Program-made: the position numbers and the translations under genes | Notes under the pieces: generated by a model | The model's database searches: none | What the model was told of the DNA's origin: nothing | What the model saw: the letters and a program-made list of their open reading frames with translations, nothing else | Origin: Balneolia bacterium | Lineage (GTDB): Bacteria; Bacteroidota; Rhodothermia; Balneolales; Cyclonatronaceae | Assembly: GCA_022565795.1 (NCBI GenBank) | Contig: JAIUMA010000022.1 | Span: 1 to 47,488, forward strand | DNA length: 47,488 nucleotides | Reading direction: 5' to 3' | Part shown: positions 1 through 9,128 of the stretch, piece by piece | Numbering within the stretch: position 1 is the stretch's first letter | Layout of the letters: each line of letters starts with the position of its first letter

Positions 1-1106
1 AGACCAACTTCAGGGTACAGAGTGATGTCGTGACACTGATTCGGGCCCACATCGCGGCCGCGGCCACGGGCAGCCATCATTTCATCAATCATTTCCTGCA
101 GATTTTCACGAAGCAATACAGAATCGGCAGCTGTTGGTTCGGTTCCGCCGCGCTCATCTACGATACGGTTCATAAACTGATTCAGCCATCCACCGCGGAT
201 AACACGCTCTGTACCGCCAATCTCTGCAATAAATGCACCGGCTTCGCGGGCACGCTCTAAGGCAGCAAGCTCTTCAGGAGCAGGTCCGTGTACCGGTGGT
301 GCGGTCAGGTCTTCAAATATACGTGGTGATGATACGATTTCGGCCAGCTCCGGATTAGACAACGGAACCTGAATCACCTCAATGCGGAACAATGCGCTGT
401 CGGGATCCTCATCCGGGAATGCGCTGGAGCAGCCGGGAAGCTCATCTTCAGGACGTACAGGCGCTGAGCCTGAAACGTACACATAGATGTTTTCTTCATC
501 CTTAGGATCGATCAGCAGCGAATGGGTGTGCGAGCCGCGGCAGGTCTGCACGTTGGCTACGTACTCAGGATTATGAATATCGGAAATATCAAAAATACGG
601 ATACCGCGCAGACGCTCTTCGCTAACCGACGTTCTTACGCCTTCGGTACCGCAGTCGAGACGCCCCTCAAGGCCTTCACCCGAAACAAAAAGCAGATCAC
701 CGTAAACGGAAACATCACTTTGTGATGCCGGGCACAGGATTTCATTAACCAGAACCGGATTCGACGGATCTGAGATATCCCAGATCACGATACCGTTGTA
801 ATTTCCCTGTATGGCATAGTTGTCCTTAAACGCCAGGTCGGTATTAAACGCGCCTACAAAATCTTCGGGTGATGGCACCGTGGTAAGCATGCGCATGTTC
901 CAGATAGCTTCTTCGGCATCAAACAGGCCGGGAGCGAGCCCGACGCGGGGATCCGGATAGGGAGCCTCAATTTCAGAAATGGGCTGCAGCGTTGGTTCGG
1001 CTGCCGTTTCCGTGCTCCGGTCGGCTGATGCGCAGGCAAATGCGAACATCATCAGCGCGATGGCAATGATGCCTGGCGTTAGTTTGGTTGTAAATATGGA
1101 TTTCAT
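1..1106 (-). CDS. LVIVD-repeat surface protein, C-terminus cut by window edge
   Basis: The reading frame is open from an ATG at 1106 to the left edge (about 368 codons), so the C-terminus is missing. The N-terminus is a hydrophobic signal segment ending in a Cys (MMFAFACAS), suggesting a lipoprotein. The body contains repeated WDISDPSNPVLV and FDISDIHNPEYV motifs typical of LVIVD repeats, which form a beta-propeller-like fold in exported proteins of unknown function, and near the left edge NQCHDITLYPE, a motif common in that family. It starts 33 bp after the DUF305 gene on the same strand, so the two are probably co-transcribed. I infer an exported, perhaps metal-related role only from the neighbour; the biochemical function is unknown. 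Confidence 0.85.
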   Translation of the reverse strand, partial: MKSIFTTKLTPGIIAIALMMFAFACASADRSTETAAEPTLQPISEIEAPYPDPRVGLAPGLFDAEEAIWNMRMLTTVPSPEDFVGAFNTDLAFKDNYAIQGNYNGIVIWDISDPSNPVLVNEILCPASQSDVSVYGDLLFVSGEGLEGRLDCGTEGVRTSVSEERLRGIRIFDISDIHNPEYVANVQTCRGSHTHSLLIDPKDEENIYVYVSGSAPVRPEDELPGCSSAFPDEDPDSALFRIEVIQVPLSNPELAEIVSSPRIFEDLTAPPVHGPAPEELAALERAREAGAFIAEIGGTERVIRGGWLNQFMNRIVDERGGTEPTAADSVLLRENLQEMIDEMMAARGRGRDVGPNQCHDITLYPEVG

Positions 1107-1139
1107 TCGGTAGTTAGTTAGTCCTTTAGGGATCGTTTG

Positions 1140-2096
1140 TTAGTGATGCTGGTGATGGCTTTCGTGCCTGTTCGATGCCGGCTGATGCATTTCGTGGTCG
1201 GTGTTATGTTCGTGCTGCATGTCATGCTCGTGGTGATGCTCATGATCGTCGTGACCGTCTACCTGAAGCGGCCCGACCGGCTCCTCTCCCCGTGCTTCGA
1301 GCATCAGGTTCATGAGCTGAATCTCGGTGACCTGCTCGGCGTAAATATCCACGGCAAGGCGGTAGGATTCCAGATCGAGGGCGGCTCCGTCGGCGGCAAA
1401 CAGCTGATCCACCATCCATACGGCACCCTGATGGTGTTCAATCATAAAGCGAAGAAACAGAATGTCAAACTCTTCAGAGCTGGCTGCTTCAAGCTGCTCA
1501 AGCTGCTCCTGTGTGAGCATGCCCGGCATATCGTGGTGATCGTGGCCGTGACCCATGCCACCGTGCCCTCCATGCCCCATAGCATGATCAGAGGTATGTT
1601 TCGGAATTTCGTTGTCACGATGGCTTTCATGGTGGTCTTCAGGGTGATGCGCTTCGTGCTCCTCACCCGGCATCTGCATATCCACATGCATTATGATGCC
1701 GTCGAAACGGACAATCGGCACCGGCTGTGATCTGTCGCGCAGCCATTTTTGCATGAGAGCGATTTCATCCTCCTGAGCGGCAAGTATGCGTGCAGCAAGG
1801 CGCCTGACATCACCACTGGCCTCATTTTCAGGAGCAAGCCTCGACATAATGATGGCCTGAGCATGGTGTACAATCATATCGGTCATGAAGGTGACGTCTT
1901 CTTCCACAAAGGAAGTGCGGGATGCATCAAGACGCGACCAGAACAGTTCTTCGAGATGCGCCTTATCGGGCTGAGCAGCTTCAGGCTGAGGCTGATCGGC
2001 TGGTTCAGCAACCTGCTCGCCGGCGGAGCAGGAGAACATCACAACTGAAGCAGACAGCAGGAAAAGCACGCTCCCGTGTTTAGCAATTGAATTCAA
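1140..2096 (-). CDS. His-rich DUF305 lipoprotein
   Basis: 318 aa. An N-terminal hydrophobic segment ends at Cys23 (VMFSC), consistent with a loose Bacteroidota-type lipobox. The DUF305 ferritin-like four-helix signature is seen twice: residues 74-84 (MIVHHAQAIIM) and 218-228 (MIEHHQGAVWM), each with the paired His, plus AAQEDEIALMQKWL at 106-119. Between them (147-193) and at the C-terminus (282-318) are extremely His-rich stretches, which suggests binding of divalent or copper ions. DUF305 proteins are linked to copper tolerance in some bacteria (CopM-like), but metal identity cannot be read from sequence. It is the first gene of a two-gene unit with the LVIVD protein downstream. The long plus-strand frame over this gene is an antisense shadow. 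Confidence 0.9.
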   Translation of the reverse strand: MNSIAKHGSVLFLLSASVVMFSCSAGEQVAEPADQPQPEAAQPDKAHLEELFWSRLDASRTSFVEEDVTFMTDMIVHHAQAIIMSRLAPENEASGDVRRLAARILAAQEDEIALMQKWLRDRSQPVPIVRFDGIIMHVDMQMPGEEHEAHHPEDHHESHRDNEIPKHTSDHAMGHGGHGGMGHGHDHHDMPGMLTQEQLEQLEAASSEEFDILFLRFMIEHHQGAVWMVDQLFAADGAALDLESYRLAVDIYAEQVTEIQLMNLMLEARGEEPVGPLQVDGHDDHEHHHEHDMQHEHNTDHEMHQPASNRHESHHQHH

Positions 2097-2236
2097 GGTT
2101 GAAAAGTATTAGTTAGTTAGCTGGAAATCACTCAAGTTGTCAGATTAGCCATTAATTTTAATTTATCAAAACCACAAGCTGTAAACACTGGTAACAAAAG
2201 GGTGTTATATGAAAGTGTTATAAGCTCCGGCTGCTG

Positions 2237-2279
2237 CAAAAAAATTAAACGCCCCGACAGATTTGCTCCATCAGGGCGT
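2237..2279 (-). terminator. Rho-independent terminator after hutU
   Basis: On the minus strand a 9-bp stem (ACGCCCTGA at 2271-2279 pairing with TCGGGGCGT at 2249-2257, one T-G wobble) with a 13-nt loop is followed by TTTAATTTTTTT. It lies about 30 bp beyond the hutU stop codon. Confidence 0.82.
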
Positions 2280-2309
2280 ATGTTCCACGTAAAACATTGG
2301 GCTTTATAT

Positions 2310-3971
2310 CTACAGCATCGGCATATCCACACCACGGTCGCGGGCCGTGTTTTTAGCAATATCATATCCGGCATCTGCGTGGCGCATTACGCCCGTGCCC
2401 GGATCGGCCGTAAGCACGCGCTCCAGCCGGCGGTCGGCCATTTCGGTACCATCGGCCACGCTTACCATACCCGAATGGATGGAGTAACCAATGCCCACTC
2501 CCCCGCCGTGGTGCAGCGACACCCAGCTGGCGCCGCAGGCCGTATTAAGCAGCGCGTTAAGCAGCGGCCAGTCGGCAATGGCATCGGAGCCGTCCATCAT
2601 CCCCTCCGTTTCTCTGTTGGGTGATGCCACCGAGCCCGTATCCAGATGGTCGCGGCCAATTACAAGAGGCGCTTTCACCTTCCCCTTTTTCACCAGCCAG
2701 TTGAACTTAAGGCCCATTTCGGCGCGCTCACCATACTCCAGCCAGCAGATGCGCGACGGAAGTCCCTGAAAGTGCACTTTCTCCTGAGCGTTGCGGATCC
2801 AGTTGGTGAGATGATCCTTGTCCGGGAAGGTTTCCAGCACCGCCTGATCCGTTACCGCAATATCATTCGGATCGCCCGAAAGCGCCGCCCAGCGAAACGG
2901 TCCGGAGCCCTTGCAGAACAGCGGACGAATAAACTCAGGCACAAATCCGGGAATATCAAACGCCTCGGTTTTGCCGCGCAAGTCGGCTACGTGACCGCGA
3001 AGGTTATTGCCGTAATCAAAGGTGATGGCTCCCTTTTTCTTTAGGGCAAGCTTGGCATCCACGTGCTCGCACATGCTGTCGAGCACTTTTTCCTCGTAGC
3101 CGGCATAATCCTGCTTGCGCAGGCTATCGGCCTCATCGAGGCTAAGCCCCGCCGGAATGTAGCCCAGCTTGAGATCGTGTGCCGATGTCTGATCGGTAAG
3201 CACGTCGGGCGTAACACCCATTTCAATAAGCTTTGGGAGCACTTCGGCTATGTTGCCCACCAGGCCAATCGAAAAAGCCCGCTTCTGCTCTTTGGCCCTC
3301 AGAACCTGCTCGAGCGCGTCTTCCAGATTATGGGAGATAGCGTCGCAATAGCCGTCGTTCACGCGCTTCATGATGCGGCTTTCATCTACATCCACGCCCA
3401 GGAAAGCGCCTCCGCAGAGGGTTGCCGCCAACGGCTGAGCTCCCCCCATGCCGCCTAATCCACCGGTCACAACCAGCCTTCCGGCCAGCGTGCCGCCAAA
3501 ATGCTGACGCGCACATTCCGCGAAGGTCTCATACGTGCCCTGCAGAATACCCTGCGTGCCGATATAAATCCACGAGCCGGCGGTCATCTGTCCGTACATG
3601 GTGAGCCCGAGCTCTTCCAGACGGCGAAATTCGCTCCAGTTAGCCCAGTTGGGAACCAGCTGAGCGTTGGAAATGAGAACGCGGGGCGCCTCCTCATGCG
3701 TACGGAACACGCCAACCGGCTTGCCGCTCTGCACCAGCAGGGTTTCGGTGTTTTCAAGTCGTTTAAGCGTTTCAATAATTTTGTGATAAGACGCCCAGTT
3801 TCTCGCCGCTTTGCCGCCACCGCCGTAAACGATGAGCTCGTCCGGACGCTCGGCCACTTCAGGGTCCAGGTTGTTCATAAGCATGCGCATGGCGGCTTCC
3901 TGATGCCAGCCTTTACAGCTGAGCGTTGCGCCGCGCGGTGAACGAATATTTTGTACAACTTTATCCATCAT
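2310..3971 (-). CDS. hutU: Urocanate hydratase
   Basis: 553 aa from the chosen ATG, matching the usual 550-560 aa. It catalyses hydration of urocanate to imidazolonepropionate, step two of histidine degradation, in the cytoplasm with tightly bound NAD+. Visible hallmarks are [11 protein letters not shown] near the N-terminus, the NAD-binding glycine-rich [13 protein letters not shown], the [14 protein letters not shown] segment carrying the conserved active-site Cys, and [18 protein letters not shown] near the C-terminus. An in-frame upstream start at 4016 would add 15 residues unlike the family; an AAAGGTG ribosome-binding-like sequence precedes the ATG at 3971, with a second ATG at 3968. 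No other hut genes are within the window, so it appears as a single transcription unit with its own terminator. Confidence 0.97.
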   Translation of the reverse strand: MMDKVVQNIRSPRGATLSCKGWHQEAAMRMLMNNLDPEVAERPDELIVYGGGGKAARNWASYHKIIETLKRLENTETLLVQSGKPVGVFRTHEEAPRVLISNAQLVPNWANWSEFRRLEELGLTMYGQMTAGSWIYIGTQGILQGTYETFAECARQHFGGTLAGRLVVTGGLGGMGGAQPLAATLCGGAFLGVDVDESRIMKRVNDGYCDAISHNLEDALEQVLRAKEQKRAFSIGLVGNIAEVLPKLIEMGVTPDVLTDQTSAHDLKLGYIPAGLSLDEADSLRKQDYAGYEEKVLDSMCEHVDAKLALKKKGAITFDYGNNLRGHVADLRGKTEAFDIPGFVPEFIRPLFCKGSGPFRWAALSGDPNDIAVTDQAVLETFPDKDHLTNWIRNAQEKVHFQGLPSRICWLEYGERAEMGLKFNWLVKKGKVKAPLVIGRDHLDTGSVASPNRETEGMMDGSDAIADWPLLNALLNTACGASWVSLHHGGGVGIGYSIHSGMVSVADGTEMADRRLERVLTADPGTGVMRHADAGYDIAKNTARDRGVDMPML

Positions 3972-4187
3972 AAACACCTTTTTTATAGTCGAACCGCAGT
4001 CTTTGGGCAGAGCCACCTATTACGCATTGAAAGACCGCATAGTAATTAAGTTTATTAGCTACACTGAGCTGGAAATCAAATAGAACGGGTTTTTAAGGAG
4101 CTGCTGATAAACAGCTGCGGTAGCGCCCTTTTCACCCTTGTCGAAAAATAGATTCTTTAGCGCTTGATACCAACCCGGAAACAGATT

Positions 4188-5105
4188 TTAATCCTCATCA
4201 TTCTGCTTATTATCCGCTTTCAGACGCATGGTTCGGAAAGCAAATTCGATATCTTTTTCGGTTTGGTAGCGCTCAAGTAGATCCAGAACAATGGCCTGCT
4301 CCGTGCTTCTGGTCTTACGAACCGGACATAAGTAGCGGGCAGTAAGCTTTATGCCGTTTTCGGTTGTGGAAACATAAACGGCCGGAGTAAAAATGGTAAA
4401 CATAAGCATGAAGGACTCCTGTGCGTGTTTGAGGGCAGCTTCAGCTTCATCCACAAACTCAGCGGCATGAGTATTTGTGACCTCATCCAGGATGGCGCGG
4501 GCTTTTTTTACGTTGGAGTCGAACGTCAGAGCGACCGCGACTTCGTGCCATATGAAGGGAAAGCCGCTTGTATAATTGGCTACCGTATCGGTAAACACCT
4601 TACTGTTTGGGATATGGATGATGCGGCCCGTGCTCTGTTCGGCATCAACCCTGTTGCCGACTTCTATAACTGAGAAGGTAAACATTCGCTTATCGATGAT
4701 ATCGCCTTTTACTCCGGCAACTTCAATACGATCGCCCATCTCAAACGGCTGCCTTACGATAATGTAGATCCAGCCGGCCAGGCCGGTAAGCAGCTCTCGC
4801 AATGCCAGCGCCAGACCAACCGATAGAAGGCCCAGGAACGTAGCAACCGACTGAAACCCTTCAATCCACACTTTGCCAACCAGCAGCAGACCCAGCACTA
4901 CAAAAATCTGCGTGGAGTAGCGCTTAAAATTATAATGCACGGCTGCGGAAGAGCTTCTCCAGTAAACCAATACGATGAGCAGATAACGTATCGCTATTAG
5001 CCCCAGTATGATGAAAAGCGTCTGGAGCAGGTTTTCAGATATGGCGGTCGAGGTACCCAGGTACTCCGATACCTGCACAGCTATGTCCTGAAAGTATGGA
5101 ATCAT
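4188..5105 (-). CDS. MscS-family mechanosensitive ion channel
   Basis: 305 aa inner-membrane protein. Three hydrophobic segments are visible, about residues 27-48, 66-80 and 86-115; the third is Gly/Ala rich (LGLLSVGLALALRELLTGLAG) like the pore-lining TM3 of MscS. It is followed by RQPFEMGDRIEVAGVKGDI, the MscS beta-domain signature, and an IPNSKVF motif at 165-171. The C-terminal alpha/beta region extends to a charged tail. The family gates on membrane tension during osmotic downshock. It lies 83 bp downstream of the DUF2892 gene on the same strand. Conductance and ion selectivity cannot be inferred. Confidence 0.93.
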   Translation of the reverse strand: MIPYFQDIAVQVSEYLGTSTAISENLLQTLFIILGLIAIRYLLIVLVYWRSSSAAVHYNFKRYSTQIFVVLGLLLVGKVWIEGFQSVATFLGLLSVGLALALRELLTGLAGWIYIIVRQPFEMGDRIEVAGVKGDIIDKRMFTFSVIEVGNRVDAEQSTGRIIHIPNSKVFTDTVANYTSGFPFIWHEVAVALTFDSNVKKARAILDEVTNTHAAEFVDEAEAALKHAQESFMLMFTIFTPAVYVSTTENGIKLTARYLCPVRKTRSTEQAIVLDLLERYQTEKDIEFAFRTMRLKADNKQNDED

Positions 5106-5188
5106 GCACCAAAGGTACGACCCGCCGTCAGTTATTTCAATTCGAATTAACGGCTGGTCTCTTTTAGCAGATTCTTTTTATTCGTTAG

Positions 5189-5392
5189 CTATTCTGCTTT
5201 ACAGGTTCGTATTCCAAACGGCGCGTAAAGCGGGCAAAATGAAACCAGACTGGTAAGCAGAAATACGCCTGCAAAAACGAGCAAAACAACGCCCAGCGTA
5301 CCGGTTATCACACCCGTGAAGTACAAAATAGCGACAACAAGCGCCACAACCGAGCGAATGGCTTTATCGGCAGTTCCCATGTTCTTTTTCAT
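5189..5392 (-). CDS. DUF2892 small membrane protein
   Basis: 67 aa. It begins MKKNMGTADKAIRSVVA, the characteristic DUF2892 opening (N-terminal amphipathic helix), followed by two closely spaced hydrophobic helices and the FCPLYAPFGIRTC segment with two Cys. DUF2892 domains are found alone or fused to rhodanese domains (YgaP), suggesting a role with sulfur carriers. Its 59-bp spacing from the upstream DsrE-like gene on the same strand supports that link here. Its own biochemical activity is unknown. Confidence 0.9.
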   Translation of the reverse strand: MKKNMGTADKAIRSVVALVVAILYFTGVITGTLGVVLLVFAGVFLLTSLVSFCPLYAPFGIRTCKAE

Positions 5393-5451
5393 AATACTGA
5401 TCTCTTTTGAGCTGGTGGTTAATGGTGACGGGCTTCGTGGCTGTTTTCAGC

Positions 5452-5901
5452 CTAAAAGCTGAAATAACGAACGTGTGGCTGCTTCATGTAGGCAGCAACC
5501 TCCGGCGGGGCAGCGGTTCCGATGCCTTCAATAAGATCATCGGCGCTAAGGTGATCGCGATTGGGCAGGTAGATTCCGCACACCTCAACCGTTACGCCGT
5601 TATTGAGCAGGTTCTGAAGCAGCTGCTTAGGCGAACGGTCAGCCGGCTGAAAAGCAGGCGATTCCGAGTTTTTTAGAGCCAGGTCACCGGCTTCACTGCA
5701 AAGCAGAATACGCACAGGTACATCCTGATTAAAAGACTGCGTAGCCAGCACAAGGGCCATCATTTGTGTTTCAGGATTTTCAGAGGTGAGCACGACAAAA
5801 AGCTCCCCTTCATGCTCGTTCGAATGATTATCCATAGCATTAACGGTTAAAAATGATCCCGCAAAAAGTGTAATGATAAGGGCCGAAAGTAGTGATTTCA
5901 T
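5452..5901 (-). CDS. Exported DsrE-family protein
   Basis: 149 aa. Signal peptide about residues 1-22 (LFAGSFLTVNA). The mature part follows the DsrE/F fold pattern: strand ELFVVLTS at 33-40, a helix with TQMMALVLA, strand VPVRILLCSEAG, and VTVEVCGIYLPN with Cys108 in the position of the conserved sulfur-relay Cys of the family. A second Cys (68) is also present. DsrE-like proteins usually bind or transfer sulfane sulfur; an exported copy is seen in Bacteroidota, where the role is not settled. It is the first gene of a likely DsrE-DUF2892 unit, with MscS further downstream. Confidence 0.85.
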   Translation of the reverse strand: MKSLLSALIITLFAGSFLTVNAMDNHSNEHEGELFVVLTSENPETQMMALVLATQSFNQDVPVRILLCSEAGDLALKNSESPAFQPADRSPKQLLQNLLNNGVTVEVCGIYLPNRDHLSADDLIEGIGTAAPPEVAAYMKQPHVRYFSF

Positions 5902-6086
5902 AACTACTGAGTTTAATATTCCTATTTAGTGATATAATTATACGATACGAATAACAATATCTAATAGCAATATTCGATTAAAGCTTAAGAACCAACAAGC
6001 TCCGCTTCCTAATCCTGTTTGTACAAAAGCCTGCTTTTGAGCACATTACAGATTAAGTTCAATAAACCTGCATTCAGGAAAAACCG

Positions 6087-6755
6087 ATGTCCGCTCAATC
6101 CGTCTCAATAAAACTGATCATAGTAAGCCTATTGGCATTTATGATGGGAGCATGCAGCTCGGCCAACCGGGATCTCTTCCCCGCCGATCCGGAGCTGAGA
6201 GATATTGAAGTCCACGTGGTATCACACGGCTGGCATGTCGGGCTCGTGCTTCCGGTAGACAATATCTTTAATGAAATCATGCCTTCATCGCTGCACATAA
6301 CCAACGGGCAGAACTTTGCAGAATTTGGCTGGGGCGACCGGGATTTCTACATGGCCGACAGCCCCGGAGTCTGGACCACCATAAAGGGCGGACTCCTGCC
6401 AAGCTCTTCTGCAATTCATGTGGCCGCTTTCTCCAACGCGCCGGAGGAGCAGTTTTCCCGGCTTGAGAGGGTAACCATCCGCCTGACCGAAGACGGATAC
6501 CGCGCCCTGCTGAAAAGAGCCGAAAGCTACTTCAGCCGTGATGACGAAGGTGATGTTATTGAACTGGAAGATGGTTTGTATGCCGATGCGCGTTTTTATA
6601 AATCACCCCGCTGGTACTACGTGCCCAAAACCAGCAATAAATGGGTGGCGCTACTGCTCGATGAGGCCGGAGTGCCAATTAACACCTTTACGGCCGTAAG
6701 ATCATCTAACGTAATTCGACAGGCCGCTAAATCCGGGGCACATGTGAAGCAGTGA
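6087..6755 (+). CDS. DUF2459/TIGR02117-family lipoprotein
   Basis: 222 aa. Lipobox MMGAC places the lipidated Cys at residue 23. The body has the family hallmarks VVSHGWHVGLVLP, FGWGDRDFY and GVWTTIKGGLLPSSSAIHV, with conserved His and Trp residues resembling a papain-like or urease-associated protease-type fold; no catalytic role has been demonstrated that I know of. It is transcribed alone, diverging from the DsrE gene (185-bp gap) and converging with the DUF502 gene. Call is by family resemblance. Confidence 0.85.
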   Translation: MSAQSVSIKLIIVSLLAFMMGACSSANRDLFPADPELRDIEVHVVSHGWHVGLVLPVDNIFNEIMPSSLHITNGQNFAEFGWGDRDFYMADSPGVWTTIKGGLLPSSSAIHVAAFSNAPEEQFSRLERVTIRLTEDGYRALLKRAESYFSRDDEGDVIELEDGLYADARFYKSPRWYYVPKTSNKWVALLLDEAGVPINTFTAVRSSNVIRQAAKSGAHVKQ

Positions 6756-6826
6756 AATCAGGTATCATTATTCAGGTGACAGGTTACATGAATGAGCTAT
6801 TAGGATAAAGGTCTTAAAGCCTTTTG

Positions 6827-7426
6827 TTATTGAGATGGCTTTGTATCCCCATTCCCGTTAAAACCCGCCACGCCGCCCGAAACCACAAACTTCATTACGT
6901 CTCCGGGATGCAGATCGACCGGCTTAACCTGCTCTTTAGGCACAATAAACATTTCGCCGGAAAAGTTGTAGGAGTGCGGAAAATAGACGGCAACTTTACC
7001 AGGCTCGTTGAGCATACTCAGATCTTCTTCAGTTAGAAACCCCAGCTTCTCCAGATTCGTCACGGGATTAACCAGTACCAGTACCGGCTGATTAAACTTT
7101 CGCTCGGTACCCAGCAGGGATGAAAACAGATCAGCAAATGCCGAATAGACGATATTGAGGATGGGAATTTTAGCCAGAAGAGCCTCAATCCAGGATTTAA
7201 GCGGCCGCCCAACGAACGTCTGGGCAAAATACCCCAGAAGGATAAGCAGCAGCACCATAATAAGTATACCGAGCCCGGGAATTACTGGCCCGAAAACGGA
7301 CTGAAGCGCTGAGCGAAGCAGAGAATCCACAAAGGAGAATATCACCCAGATGATATACAGGGTGATGGCAAGAGGAGCCACATACAGCATACCCTGCAGG
7401 AAATAGCGAAGAAGTTGACGGGTCAT
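6827..7426 (-). CDS. DUF502 inner-membrane protein
   Basis: 199 aa. Two N-terminal transmembrane helices are evident at about residues 10-33 (MLYVAPLAITLYIIWVIF) and 50-72 (LGILIMVLLLILLGYFA), followed by the family signature LLAKIPILNIVYSAFADL and a soluble beta-rich domain (KVAVYFPHSYNFSGEMFIVP). DUF502 proteins are widespread and uncharacterised. The gene stands alone and ends 71 bp from the converging DUF2459 gene. Confidence 0.88.
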   Translation of the reverse strand: MTRQLLRYFLQGMLYVAPLAITLYIIWVIFSFVDSLLRSALQSVFGPVIPGLGILIMVLLLILLGYFAQTFVGRPLKSWIEALLAKIPILNIVYSAFADLFSSLLGTERKFNQPVLVLVNPVTNLEKLGFLTEEDLSMLNEPGKVAVYFPHSYNFSGEMFIVPKEQVKPVDLHPGDVMKFVVSGGVAGFNGNGDTKPSQ

Positions 7427-7567
7427 CGTGAAAAGTCAGGTGATCAGAAGTTTTAGCTCAATTTAGGTCAGCCCGGCGTATGTGGCAACAATCGATTTTT
7501 AAAGTTCCTCAGATGCATTTAATAACTATTGGGGCCGCCAATGCTCCTGTTACCTGCAAACCGTCTA

Positions 7568-9115
7568 TTAAAATCTGTAGGACGTCCCAAACGAAAACGC
7601 TGCCCAGGCGCCGCGTCTTTCCGTAGCCGGGCTAAAAGAGGTACCCAGATCCAGTTGAAAATGCCTGAAGTTGAGTCCGGTTCCGAAACCGGCTATGAAC
7701 CCGTTTTTACCTCCAAACGCGAAGCCGGTCCGAAGCGGCAGAAAATAGAGCGGCCTATACTCAATTCCCGTTCCGATTCGCAGCACGCGGCTGTTTATGC
7801 CCTCATTATTGAAGCCTTTCTGAAGATCAAGCGAAATGTCGGCATTCGGCGCCCGAAGCGTGCCGCTCAGACTGCCATAACCCGGCAGCGAAACGGTGTA
7901 GGAATCCCGGTCGATACCATACCCAAGGTATTTGGATGTACCCAGACTGTCGTTCAGCACAAAATCTATATAGTCTTCGATATTGCCGTCAAACTCATTG
8001 TCGATCCAGTCGTTATCTATGGCAAGTCCCCGCCAGCGCAGTTCACCAGAATGGGCAACTCTGCCGGACTCCCGTGAAATGACTGTTCTGCCCATATCCG
8101 ATAAAGCAAAGCCGACCTCAAGCTGTTTCGAACCGCGGCCAAAGAAGGCATTATCCAGAAAATGTTGGGGAAGGGTGATGTCGGCTACGGCGCCAAAGCT
8201 AAGCCCGAATCCATATCCGGCCGGCGAACCGAGGTTGTCGAAAGAGTCGCCCGTGTAGTCCGAAAGCGAAGGATTGACACCATCTGACGCTGCATCGCGG
8301 TCAAATGCATACTGCTGGAGGTTGTTTGCCAGTTCCCCATGCGTAAGCACGCTGTAGTTGAACTGATGCACAACCAGACTGTCACCCGAGACCTTCAGCG
8401 TGGATTGAATGTCGAAATCAAATGAGCCATAGGCTACAATCAGCTTTGGAGAAGCACCGGCTCTGATTCTTAGGGGGAGTCCGAATATGGGACTGTCTTC
8501 ATCATAATAAACCTGTCCGGCCCAGCCGGCAGAAAACTCGGATAACACCATCACGCTTGTCCGCATATCGAGTCGCTGCGGGTCGGCAAAAAGCTGATCA
8601 TCGAGCCCGCCGAACGCAGCCTCAAAAACACCCTTGGAAACGCCAGCGCTGCCATATGCCCGAAAACGATGGCCTGCCGCAAAAGCATGATTCCCGTATC
8701 GGTAGCTGATTCCAAGCGTGGTGATGCCCGTTTGAAACGCACCGTACTCTTTCTGATTTCCTCCGTTTGGAAACCATTTACCAAGCATTTCGGCCTGCTT
8801 TTCACTATTCAGAATGCGACCCCTTGTGAGGTATTCGTTGTACACGCTTATGTTGACGAGCTGACCTCCCCCGCCAAAACTAACGGCCGGAATGCTGAAG
8901 CTGAGCCTGTGCCGGTCTGAGTAGCTGAAGATCGTGGCCGGATTAAGATGAAGGGCATCATAGCCGTTTACGCCCAGCGAGCCGGAACCCGCCATGGAAA
9001 TCGTTACAGGATGATCATGAAACGACTGAGCTTTAGCAGAACCAAAGCTGAAGGCCATCGCTGAGGCCATCACCATTAAACAAAATACGCGAACCTGCTG
9101 CGCTTGAATCTTCAT
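7568..9115 (-). CDS. Outer-membrane beta-barrel protein (DUF5723/PorV-like)
   Basis: About 515 aa. Signal peptide roughly 1-30 (FSFGSAKAQS). The rest is alternating hydrophobic/aromatic beta strands with the PorV/DUF5723-like opening VNGYDALHLNPATIFSYSDRHRLSFSIP, in which predicted barrels place NPA early in the mature chain, and a C-terminal SYRF ending in Phe, typical of BAM-assembled barrels. The ATG at 9115 is preferred over the GTG at 9118: a strong AAGGAGG lies 8 nt before it and overlaps the stop codon of the upstream lipoprotein, so translation is probably coupled. Cargo or ligand is unknown; assignment to a named family is tentative. Confidence 0.8.
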   Translation of the reverse strand: MKIQAQQVRVFCLMVMASAMAFSFGSAKAQSFHDHPVTISMAGSGSLGVNGYDALHLNPATIFSYSDRHRLSFSIPAVSFGGGGQLVNISVYNEYLTRGRILNSEKQAEMLGKWFPNGGNQKEYGAFQTGITTLGISYRYGNHAFAAGHRFRAYGSAGVSKGVFEAAFGGLDDQLFADPQRLDMRTSVMVLSEFSAGWAGQVYYDEDSPIFGLPLRIRAGASPKLIVAYGSFDFDIQSTLKVSGDSLVVHQFNYSVLTHGELANNLQQYAFDRDAASDGVNPSLSDYTGDSFDNLGSPAGYGFGLSFGAVADITLPQHFLDNAFFGRGSKQLEVGFALSDMGRTVISRESGRVAHSGELRWRGLAIDNDWIDNEFDGNIEDYIDFVLNDSLGTSKYLGYGIDRDSYTVSLPGYGSLSGTLRAPNADISLDLQKGFNNEGINSRVLRIGTGIEYRPLYFLPLRTGFAFGGKNGFIAGFGTGLNFRHFQLDLGTSFSPATERRGAWAAFSFGTSYRF

Positions 9116-9128
9116 CACTCTGTCCTCC

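Noticed and set aside
1137-1730. 197-codon plus-strand frame rich in Val, Met and His
   Set aside because: It is antisense to the His-codon tracts of the DUF305 gene; its composition is explained by CAC/CAT codons read backwards.
2310-4016. Longer hutU start at 4016
   Set aside because: The extra 15 residues are not family-like, and a ribosome-binding-like AAAGGTG precedes the ATG at 3971.
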